Shown one piece after another: positions 1-7,292 of a stretch of 64,000 nucleotides of DNA. Made by a program: the position numbers and the translations under genes. This stretch comes from Kineobactrum sediminis. Its GTDB lineage: Bacteria; Pseudomonadota; Gammaproteobacteria; Pseudomonadales; Halieaceae. Position 1 is the first letter of the stretch. Every line of letters starts with the position of its first letter. A model generated the notes under the pieces. The model had not been told where the DNA came from. It saw only the letters and a program-made list of their open reading frames with translations, and did not search any database. Location: contig NZ_PKLZ01000011.1 in assembly GCF_002868715.1 (NCBI RefSeq), forward strand, positions 89,823 to 153,822, given 5' to 3'.

Positions 1-678
1 CCCCGCGAGGGGATAACGAAAGCTGTCCATGTAATCCAGGTATTCCATATCCCCCAGTACCTTTTTCAGCGCGCGCAGCAAGGGTGTCACCAGCAAGCGA
101 CTCACCCGCCCGTTGATCTTGCCGCCGGCCACGCGAGCGTAATATCCCTTGCAAAACTCATAATTGAACTGCGGGTTGGCGACCGGGTAAATCAGCCGGG
201 CGAGCAAGCTCCGATCATAGGTGAGAATATCGCAATCGTGCAGCGCAACCGACTCGGTACGACCGGATGCCAGGGCGTAACCCATGCAGTACCAGACGTT
301 GCGCCCTTTTCCCAGCTCCCGGGGGGCCAGATCCTGGGCCTGTAACTCCCGGTCCAGGGCCTGCAACCTTGGGCCGTCATTCCATAACACCCGATGATGC
401 TGGGGCAGGTCGCTGAAAAAATCCAGCGCCCGGCGATACTCGCCCTCGTCCGCGCGGTCCAGCCCAATGACAATTTCAGAAAGATAGGGCACCTCACGCA
501 GGTGCTTAATGATGGCGGGGAGTGCTTCACCCTCAAGTTCCGAGTACAGCGAGGGCAGGATCAGCCCCATGGGACGGCTACCGGAAAAGCGTACCAGTTC
601 GTTTTCCATGTCCTCCAGAGACCGGTGGGACAGGTTATGCAGGGTGGTAATGATGCCGTTCTGGTAAAAGTCGCCCAT
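1..678 (-). CDS. gpgS: Glucosyl-3-phosphoglycerate synthase (GT81), 3' end cut by window edge
   Basis: The reading frame starts at the ATG at 678 and stays open to the left edge, so only about the first 226 residues are visible. The protein begins MGDFYQNGIITTLHNL and has a GT-A type nucleotide-sugar fold: LILPSLYSEL early, a conserved GKGRNVWYCMGYALA stretch, and ALHDCDILTYD, in which DCD is the probable metal-binding DxD motif. These features match the GT81 family, which makes glucosyl-3-phosphoglycerate from NDP-glucose and 3-phosphoglycerate. It lies 5 nt after a sugar-phosphoglycerate phosphatase and is the last visible gene of the same operon, which supports glucosylglycerate synthesis as an osmolyte pathway. 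A mannosyl donor cannot be excluded from sequence alone. Confidence 0.8.
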   Translation of the reverse strand, partial: MGDFYQNGIITTLHNLSHRSLEDMENELVRFSGSRPMGLILPSLYSELEGEALPAIIKHLREVPYLSEIVIGLDRADEGEYRRALDFFSDLPQHHRVLWNDGPRLQALDRELQAQDLAPRELGKGRNVWYCMGYALASGRTESVALHDCDILTYDRSLLARLIYPVANPQFNYEFCKGYYARVAGGKINGRVSRLLVTPLLRALKKVLGDMEYLDYMDSFRYPLAG

Positions 679-683
679 GGCGA

Positions 684-1523
684 TCACTCCTCATGTTCAA
701 TATGGTAGCGCTGTAACCAGCGTTCGACTCCCTCCGCCCATCCCCCGGGGCCCATGGCCTCGCTGTGCCATACACCCTCCTTGCGCTGCAGGGCCGGGAA
801 CGGATGCACCGGAGAGCGGATCAAAAGCGCCGTTTCCGCCACTTCCAGCATGTCGCGATCGTTGCCGCTGTCTCCTATGGCAAGGTCATGCACAACCCGT
901 GCCGGATGCTGTGCCAGAAAGACATTTCGCAACCAGCGCAGTGCCTGTCCCTTATCGCAATCCCCGGATACCGCCATAAACCGGCCGCCCTGCTGCACCC
1001 GCGCACCGGCATCCACTAACGCTGCCACAAATTCCTGCCGCCTCGCCTCACTGCCAAGCCAGCGCACCGGTTCACTGTAATCGCGCTGGTTTGCCCCGGC
1101 GGCGGCCGTAGCATCAAGGCCGGTCATCGTTGCAATACCATCCACGCCCGCTGCCTGGAAACCGATAAACTCTCCGGGAAATCGACATCCCACTTCATCC
1201 AGCAGCGTCAACCAGTAATCTCGCGGCGCCGCAAATGTGCGCACGCAATAGCCGAAGCGGCGCAGGGTGTCCTCGGGGGTCACCGGAAAATAACCTTCGG
1301 GTACAAAAACCGCCGCACCGTTTTCGGCGATAAAAGGATGACAATTACCAAGCCGGCGGCGCAAAGGCTCAATTTCAGCTCGTGTTTTGCTGGTTGCAAG
1401 AATCAGGGGGATACCGGCACGGTCCAGGGCCTCCAGCTGCCCCAGGGCCGCATCAAAGTCGTAGCTGTGATGATCGAGCAGGGAGCCATCGAGATCGCTG
1501 AATACCAGCAGCAGGGGGCGCAT
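684..1523 (-). CDS. gpgP: HAD-family glucosyl/mannosyl-3-phosphoglycerate phosphatase
   Basis: This 279-residue protein belongs to the MPGP/YedP branch of the HAD superfamily. It has the nucleophile motif FSDLDGSLLDH near the N-terminus, a threonine/serine-containing LATSKTRAEIEPLR motif II, and a late DLAIGDSGNDRDMLEVA motif that carries the acidic Mg2+-binding residues. It would dephosphorylate glucosyl-3-phosphoglycerate to glucosylglycerate in the cytoplasm. The ATG at 1523 shares its A with the TGA of the upstream kinase gene, so translation is probably coupled. A GTG one codon earlier is the alternative start. The gpgS start follows 5 nt after its stop. Substrate preference (gluco or manno) is inferred from the GT81 neighbour. 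Confidence 0.82.
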   Translation of the reverse strand: MRPLLLVFSDLDGSLLDHHSYDFDAALGQLEALDRAGIPLILATSKTRAEIEPLRRRLGNCHPFIAENGAAVFVPEGYFPVTPEDTLRRFGYCVRTFAAPRDYWLTLLDEVGCRFPGEFIGFQAAGVDGIATMTGLDATAAAGANQRDYSEPVRWLGSEARRQEFVAALVDAGARVQQGGRFMAVSGDCDKGQALRWLRNVFLAQHPARVVHDLAIGDSGNDRDMLEVAETALLIRSPVHPFPALQRKEGVWHSEAMGPGGWAEGVERWLQRYHIEHEE

Positions 1524-2440
1524 CACTTTGTGACTCGCCGCTTGCAGTCCATGATCTGGCGCCGCTCATCCAGGCGCAGCAACACATCGACTTGTGCGGG
1601 CAAAGTTTCAAGGCAGTGCCGGGTCAGGCGCTCGTAATGCTGGATAAAGCGCGCCAGCGCAGCCGGCGTCATGGTGTGAGCACTCGCTGTTCCTGCGAGG
1701 CTCGCAATCAGTTTGTCTTCCTGCTCCTGGCGCCAGCGTCGTACGCAGGCGAAGGAAGGCGCCTGCAGCATGATCCAGAAATCAACCCGGGCGTAAAGCG
1801 GCAGGAAATCCGCAGCGAGCCGATCATTTACGTACTGCCGCCACAGCCCGAGGGTATCCTCGTCGCGCTCCAGGTTATTACAGGGATCAGTGAGTTCCGT
1901 AACGGATTGTGGCCGCGCCCCGAGGCACCAGCCTTCCAGTAGAATAATATCCACCGGCAGGCCAACCCGATCCCAACGGGAGCGAGGCAACCGGTCATCG
2001 GTCGCCTTGTTGAAACGGGGTATGGCCAGGGTCTCGCCCTGCTCGGCCTCAGCTACGCTGAGACTATCCAGGGTAGCTGCCAGCAAGGACATATCGTGGG
2101 TGCCGGGAACGCCCCGTGTTGCCAGTAGCGGGTGGACACGCGCGGCAAGTGCTTCGCGCTCGCCGCGCCCCAGATAAAAGTCATCCAGCGAGAGCGCCAG
2201 GGTTTTGAGGCCAGATTCTGCTTCAAGGGCATGCCGCAGGTAATCACAAAACGTTGTCTTGCCTGAGCCCTGGCAACCATTCACCGCAACCAGCATCGGT
2301 CCCGGCGCACCAGAACGGTGCGCCGCGAGGCGATTCATCAGCGGATCGAACCATTGTTGTGCACTGGCAAGATAGGCCGGCGGCAGCTGATGACGCGCCA
2401 GGAACCGGCTGCGCCAGCTATCCCGCTCGCCTTCAATCAC
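1523..2440 (-). CDS. D-glycerate 3-kinase-like P-loop kinase
   Basis: This 305-residue P-loop kinase has Walker A VNGCQGSGKTTFCDYL near residue 55, then LSLDDFYLGRGERE and RGVPGTHDM. These are typical of the plant-type glycerate kinase / yeast Tda10 group of the PRK-like family. The likely reaction is ATP plus D-glycerate to 3-phosphoglycerate. It is first in an operon with the phosphatase and GpgS, so it could recycle glycerate released by glucosylglycerate turnover or feed the 3-phosphoglycerate acceptor. The first usable start is a GTG at 2440, because an in-frame stop lies three codons upstream. No strong ribosome binding site is visible. A pantothenate- or uridine-kinase-like substrate is less likely given the context. 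Confidence 0.75.
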   Translation of the reverse strand: MIEGERDSWRSRFLARHQLPPAYLASAQQWFDPLMNRLAAHRSGAPGPMLVAVNGCQGSGKTTFCDYLRHALEAESGLKTLALSLDDFYLGRGEREALAARVHPLLATRGVPGTHDMSLLAATLDSLSVAEAEQGETLAIPRFNKATDDRLPRSRWDRVGLPVDIILLEGWCLGARPQSVTELTDPCNNLERDEDTLGLWRQYVNDRLAADFLPLYARVDFWIMLQAPSFACVRRWRQEQEDKLIASLAGTASAHTMTPAALARFIQHYERLTRHCLETLPAQVDVLLRLDERRQIMDCKRRVTK

Positions 2441-2508
2441 TGAGGGTCATGCTCGCGATAATCATGGCAGGGCTTTGTTGTGTCCATGACCGGATTACAG
2501 CAGTTTCC

Positions 2509-2532
2509 GTGCCGCTTCAGGCCGCGCGGCAC
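2509..2532 (-). terminator. GC-rich hairpin between aceF and the glycerate kinase
   Basis: A 7-bp stem (GTGCCGC / GCGGCAC) with a 10-nt loop lies just after the aceF stop in the direction of transcription. No U-run follows, so it may be a weak or Rho-assisted terminator, or only an mRNA 3'-end structure. Confidence 0.3.
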
Positions 2533-2536
2533 CAGG

Positions 2537-4315
2537 TCAAAGTAAAAATCGCCGGATATCACCCAGTAGCGCCACCAGCTGGGTACAAAAGCGACCGGCG
2601 TCGGCACCATTGATCACTCGATGGTCATAGGAGAGCGCCAGTGGCAACAAGGTTCTGGGCTGGAAGGCCTGCCCGTCCCACACCGGTTTAACACTGGCTC
2701 GGGACACCCCGAGGATACCCACTTCCGGCGTGTTCACGATCGGTGTAAAGCCATTGCCGCCCAGACCACCGAGGCTGGAAATAGTGAAACAGCCTCCCTG
2801 CATATCCGCCGGCCGTAGCTTGCGGTCCCGCGCCTTGCCGGCCATTTCCGCCACTTCTTCAGCCAGTTGCCACAAGCTCTTCTGATCGACATCGCGGATG
2901 ACCGGCACCATCAACCCAGCCGGCGTATCCACCGCCACACCAATATGGATATAGTGTTTGAACACCAGGCTCTCGCCATCCGCCGATAGTGAAGCATTCA
3001 ACTTCGGGTTGTCCCGCAGCGCCAATGCACAGGCCTTGAGCATGAAGGGCAGTGGCGTAAGCTTGGTACCGCGCTTCTCTCCTTCATCGGCCAGCCCTTT
3101 GCGAAAAGCCTCCAGTTCGGTAATGTCTGCATCATCCCACTGGGTAACATGGGGCACGTTAAGCCAGCTGCGGTGCATGTTGGCCGCGGTCAGCTTGTCC
3201 AACTTGGTCCGTGCCACCGTCTCGATTTGCCCGAAAGCGGCAAAATCGATCTCCGGGACTGCCGGAATGCCGGCACCGGATGTCGCGGCAGTACCTCGAT
3301 TACTCAGCGCGCGCTGCACAAACTGGTGCACGTCTTCTTTAACAATGCGCTCGCGTGGACCAGTGCCACTGACCTGGCCCAGCTCAACGCCCAGCTCCCG
3401 GGCCAATTTACGAACTGCAGGCCCCGCGTACACAAGATCCTTTTGTGACGTTGTTTCCTCAGTCTCCCGAGGTTCACGTCGAGTTACCCTGTCAGTCGCT
3501 GATACCGCAGCCTTACCGGATTCTGGCTTGGATTCCTTGCCTGCTCCCGACTGTCCCTCTTCGGTAGCAGATTGATCGGTGGTATCCTCCTTTTTCTCTT
3601 TCTTTTCCTCTCTTTTGTTCTCTTTCTTTTCATCGCCTGTGGTTCCCGGCGCGGACAGCACCACCAGCGGATCACCCTGCCGCACCGAAGCACCCTCTTT
3701 CACCAGCCACTTCACTACCTTGCCGGCATGGGAGGAAGGCACCTCCATCGAGGCCTTGTCGGACTCAAGCACTACCAGGGAGTCTCCCTCAGCAACCTCA
3801 TCACCAACCTCGACGCTGAATTCAATAAGATCCACCGCTTCGTCAGTGCCGATATCCGGCACCTCGACAGTGATTTCTTCTGCTTCTTCGCCCTGTTTTT
3901 CCGGGGCTTGAGTATCTTCTTGCGTGTTAGACGTCTTTGCGGCCTTGTTGCTCACAGGTGCCTGGTCCTGGCCGGTAGCCGACTCCTCTTCTGCGGACGC
4001 CGGTTCAGCTTCTTTACCAGGCGTGCTCGCGGCAGGCTCTTTTTCGTCGGTTTCGTCGGCTTCGCCGGTTTCAGTATCACCCGTATCCACCACGGCGATG
4101 GTATCGCCTTCAGCCACCTCATCGCCCTCGCTTACCAGGACCTGGATTACCTTGCCGGCTACTTCCGAGGGTATTTCCATTGAGGCCTTGTCAGACTCCA
4201 GCACCAGCAAGCCCTGCTCTACAGCAATTTCATCACCCACCTTGACCAGTAATTCAACGACCTCGGCGCCTTCTGCGCCCCCGATATCGGGAACTCTTAT
4301 CTCTTGCTTCGCCAT
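2537..4315 (-). CDS. aceF: Pyruvate dehydrogenase E2, dihydrolipoyllysine acetyltransferase
   Basis: This 592-residue protein is the acetyltransferase core of the pyruvate dehydrogenase complex. Two lipoyl domains lie at about residues 1-75 and 148-222; each carries the lipoylated lysine in ESDKASME(I/V)PS. A long Lys/Glu/Ala/Thr-rich linker follows. Next come a peripheral-subunit-binding domain (AGPAVRKLARELGVELGQV...) and a catalytic domain ending SYDHRVINGADAGRF, which holds the catalytic His and the DHRxxxG motif. E. coli AceF has three lipoyl domains, so this is a two-domain variant, a common arrangement in gammaproteobacteria. It starts 20 nt after aceE and is co-transcribed with it. 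No lpd (E3) gene is visible here. Confidence 0.96.
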   Translation of the reverse strand: MAKQEIRVPDIGGAEGAEVVELLVKVGDEIAVEQGLLVLESDKASMEIPSEVAGKVIQVLVSEGDEVAEGDTIAVVDTGDTETGEADETDEKEPAASTPGKEAEPASAEEESATGQDQAPVSNKAAKTSNTQEDTQAPEKQGEEAEEITVEVPDIGTDEAVDLIEFSVEVGDEVAEGDSLVVLESDKASMEVPSSHAGKVVKWLVKEGASVRQGDPLVVLSAPGTTGDEKKENKREEKKEKKEDTTDQSATEEGQSGAGKESKPESGKAAVSATDRVTRREPRETEETTSQKDLVYAGPAVRKLARELGVELGQVSGTGPRERIVKEDVHQFVQRALSNRGTAATSGAGIPAVPEIDFAAFGQIETVARTKLDKLTAANMHRSWLNVPHVTQWDDADITELEAFRKGLADEGEKRGTKLTPLPFMLKACALALRDNPKLNASLSADGESLVFKHYIHIGVAVDTPAGLMVPVIRDVDQKSLWQLAEEVAEMAGKARDRKLRPADMQGGCFTISSLGGLGGNGFTPIVNTPEVGILGVSRASVKPVWDGQAFQPRTLLPLALSYDHRVINGADAGRFCTQLVALLGDIRRFLL

Positions 4316-4335
4316 GCTGTCTGTATCCTGTACCG

Positions 4336-6987
4336 TTACACTGTCAGCGGGTCAATTTTATCGGGCGAAATACCCAGGGCCTGCATGGCCTCGGCCACGA
4401 CCGCGGCTTTGATTGCGCCATCGTCAGCCAGCGCCTTCAGCGATGCCAGCACCACATATTCGCGGCTCACTTCAAAAAATTTACGCAGACGCTCGCGGGT
4501 GTCACTGCGCCCATAGCCATCCGTACCCAACACTGAATAGCGACCGGGGATAAACTGGCGCAGCTGCTCCGCATGGGATTTCATGTAATCCGTTGCCACA
4601 ATCACAGGACCCTCGCGCTCCGACAACTGCTCGGTAACAAAGGGGATACGGGGCTCATCTTCCGGATGTAAAAGATTCCAGCGCACCGCGGTCTTACCTT
4701 CACGCTGCAATTCATTGATGCTGGTAAGACTCCAGACATCTGCCACCACACCGTAATCCTCTTCCAGCATTACTGCCGCCGCCTCAACCTCCCGGAGAAT
4801 GGTGCCGGCACCGAGTAATTGAACACGGGGGCCTTTCTTGCGGGTGCTGCGTTTGAGCCGGTACATGCCTTTAACAATGCCTTCTTCCACTCCCGGGGGC
4901 ATTTCCGGCTGCAGGTAGTTTTCATTCATGGTGGTGATGTAATAAAACTTGTTTTCACCCTCCTGGTACATGCGCCGCAGACCATCGTGAATGATGACAG
5001 CCAGCTCATAAGCATAGGCGGGATCGTAACTCACACAGTTGGGAATGGTGCTTGCCAACAGGTGGCTGTGACCGTCCTGGTGCTGCAAGCCTTCACCGTT
5101 CAGTGTGGTACGACCTGCGGTGGCGCCAATCAGGAAACCACGGGCCTGACTGTCGCCGGCAGCCCACGCCAGGTCTCCGATACGCTGAAAACCGAACATG
5201 GAGTAAAAGATATAGAAAGGCACCATGGGATAATCACTGGTGCTGTAGGAAGTGGCCGCGGCAATCCAGGCGGAGAACGCACCGGCTTCATTGATGCCTT
5301 CCTCCAGGATCTGGCCCTTTTTGTCTTCCTTGTAAAACATGATCTGGCCGGCATCCTGCGGCGTGTAACGCTGGCCTACCGAGGAATAGATACCCAGCTG
5401 GCGGAACATTCCCTCCATACCGAAGGTGCGCGCCTCATCGGGCACAATCGGTACGATGCGCTCGCCGATTGCCTTGTCTTTGGCCAGTGCCGACAGCTGC
5501 CGGACAAAAGCCATTGTGGTAGAGCTTTCACGCTTGCCACTGCCCTTGAGCTGATTGTCAAAAATGGACAAAGGCGGTGTTTGCAACCGCTCCAGTTCCT
5601 TGCGGCGGGTGGGGATGGCGCCACCCAATTCATCCCGCCGTTGCTTCATGTAGCGCAGTTCAGGGCTGTCCGGTGCGGGACGGTAATAGGGTACATCCTT
5701 AAGCTCTGAATCGCTGATGGGGATCCCAAACCGGTCGCGGAATGCCTTGAGGCTTTCAAGATCAAGCTTTTTCAGGGAGTGAGTTTCGTTGTTGGCCTCC
5801 CCCGACTCACCCGTGCCGTATCCTTTCACGGTCATCGCCAGGATCACCGTCGGACGCTCGTCCTGGGCTACTGCACTCGCATAGGCGGCATAGAGCTTGT
5901 AGGGGTCGTGGCCGCCGCGGTTAAGATACATAATATCGTCATCAGAGAGGTCTTTTACCAGCTCCAGCAGTTCCGGATATTTGCCGAAGAAATGCTCTCG
6001 CGTGTAAGCCCCGCCGTTATACTTGTAATTCTGCAGTTCGCCGTCGCACACCTCGTCCATCCGCTGCTGCAGTAGTCCGGTAGTATCCTTCTCGAGTAAC
6101 GGGTCCCACTTGCGGCCCCAGACCACCTTCAACACATCCCAGCCGGCCCCGCGGAAAACGCCTTCCAGCTCCTGGATAATCTTGCCGTTACCGCGCACCG
6201 GACCATCAAGACGCTGCAAATTACAGTTAACAACAAAAATCAGGTTGCCGAGACCCTCGCGACCCGCCATGGAAATGGCGCCCAGTGATTCGGGCTCATC
6301 GCACTCCCCATCCCCGAGGAAACACCAGACATTGCGATCACCATGATCGACCAGGCCGCGGCTCTGCTGGTATTTCATCACATGAGCCTGGTAAATCGCC
6401 TGGATCGGACCCAGCCCCATCGAAACGGTCGGGAACTGCCAGTAGTCGGGCATCAGCCAGGGGTGCGGATAGGATGACAAGCCGTTGCCGTCCACTTCGC
6501 GACGAAAGTTGTCCAGCTGCTCTTCAGCGAATCGCCCTTCAAGATAGGAACGCGCATACATACCGGGAGCGCTGTGGCCCTGGTAGAACACCAGATCACC
6601 GGGATGCTCACCGTCGGAACCCCGGAAAAAATAATTGAACCCGATGTCATATAGCGTGGCACTGGATGAGAAACTGGAGATATGCCCGCCCAGGCCCTCG
6701 TCGTTATCGTTTGCACGCATGACCATGGCCAATGCATTCCAGCGCACCAGAGAGCGGATGCGTCGTTCCATGAACAGGTCGCCCGGCATGATCTGTTCAT
6801 CCCGGGGGGCAATGGTATTACGAAACGGCGTAGTGATCGCCGTGGGCAAACGGACTCCCGTCTCGGTTGCATGTTTTGAGAGTTCTACCAGAAGCTCCGA
6901 GGCACGCTCGGGCCCGCTATACTTGAACACTGCGTCCAGTGCTTCCATCCATTCCCGGGTTTCGATGGGATCCTTGTCTTCGGTCAT
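4336..6987 (-). CDS. aceE: Pyruvate dehydrogenase E1, homodimeric type
   Basis: This 883-residue protein is the thiamine-diphosphate-dependent decarboxylase of the pyruvate dehydrogenase complex, close in length to E. coli AceE (887). The thiamine-diphosphate/Mg2+ motif is FLGDGECDEPESLGAISMA...NLIFVVNCN, and the start MTEDKDPIETREWMEALDAV matches the family N-terminus. Other conserved blocks include GHISSFSSSATLYDIGFNYFF and LNGEGLQHQDGHSHL. It heads the aceEF operon. No pdhR-type GntR gene lies upstream. About 300 bp of non-coding DNA precede it and contain an inverted repeat that could be an operator. Confidence 0.97.
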   Translation of the reverse strand: MTEDKDPIETREWMEALDAVFKYSGPERASELLVELSKHATETGVRLPTAITTPFRNTIAPRDEQIMPGDLFMERRIRSLVRWNALAMVMRANDNDEGLGGHISSFSSSATLYDIGFNYFFRGSDGEHPGDLVFYQGHSAPGMYARSYLEGRFAEEQLDNFRREVDGNGLSSYPHPWLMPDYWQFPTVSMGLGPIQAIYQAHVMKYQQSRGLVDHGDRNVWCFLGDGECDEPESLGAISMAGREGLGNLIFVVNCNLQRLDGPVRGNGKIIQELEGVFRGAGWDVLKVVWGRKWDPLLEKDTTGLLQQRMDEVCDGELQNYKYNGGAYTREHFFGKYPELLELVKDLSDDDIMYLNRGGHDPYKLYAAYASAVAQDERPTVILAMTVKGYGTGESGEANNETHSLKKLDLESLKAFRDRFGIPISDSELKDVPYYRPAPDSPELRYMKQRRDELGGAIPTRRKELERLQTPPLSIFDNQLKGSGKRESSTTMAFVRQLSALAKDKAIGERIVPIVPDEARTFGMEGMFRQLGIYSSVGQRYTPQDAGQIMFYKEDKKGQILEEGINEAGAFSAWIAAATSYSTSDYPMVPFYIFYSMFGFQRIGDLAWAAGDSQARGFLIGATAGRTTLNGEGLQHQDGHSHLLASTIPNCVSYDPAYAYELAVIIHDGLRRMYQEGENKFYYITTMNENYLQPEMPPGVEEGIVKGMYRLKRSTRKKGPRVQLLGAGTILREVEAAAVMLEEDYGVVADVWSLTSINELQREGKTAVRWNLLHPEDEPRIPFVTEQLSEREGPVIVATDYMKSHAEQLRQFIPGRYSVLGTDGYGRSDTRERLRKFFEVSREYVVLASLKALADDGAIKAAVVAEAMQALGISPDKIDPLTV

Positions 6988-7287
6988 GCCGGCATTGCTC
7001 CTGACAAAATGGGGTAGTCGCGGCCACGCACAGGTTTCTTTTTAGAACTATAGTTTAAAACCATAATTTAGCTCCCGCGCATGGCAAAACAACGAGCGCC
7101 GCTGCACTATTTCCAAAAAGCCGTAGCCGACGCGCTGCACATGTGTGGGTAAAAATACTACAGGAATCAAAGGAAAGGCAACACATGGGTTCCATTATAG
7201 AACCCATGCATTCAAGCAAAACTCTTTTAAATCAACCGGTTGCCGAAAAGCAGGCCGACTGAGCCCGCGTAATTAAATTACCCGGAC
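6988..7287. other. 300-bp intergenic region upstream of aceE
   Basis: No gene is visible between the aceE start and the M16 peptidase stop. The stretch should contain the aceEF promoter, read leftward. An AT-rich tract at about 7040-7072 includes the palindromic hexamer-like TATAGT, a weak candidate -10 on the minus strand. The inverted repeat at 7184-7208 and the long hairpin at 7258-7292 are listed separately. Confidence 0.5.
7184..7208. promoter_or_regulatory. 9-bp inverted repeat upstream of aceE
   Basis: CATGGGTTC and its exact complement GAACCCATG are separated by 7 nt (CATTATA). The spacing and symmetry suit a dimeric repressor operator or a small hairpin. It lies about 200 bp before the aceE start. 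No regulator can be named from sequence. Confidence 0.4.
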
Positions 7288-7292
7288 TCAGT
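7258..7292. terminator. Long imperfect hairpin overlapping the M16 peptidase stop
   Basis: A 35-nt near-palindrome has 17-nt arms with two mismatches around a single central base (ACTGAG...GTAATT / AATTAC...CTCAGT). It overlaps the stop codon of the leftward M16 peptidase gene. No U-run follows on the minus strand, so it is a candidate 3'-end structure rather than a classical intrinsic terminator. Confidence 0.45.
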
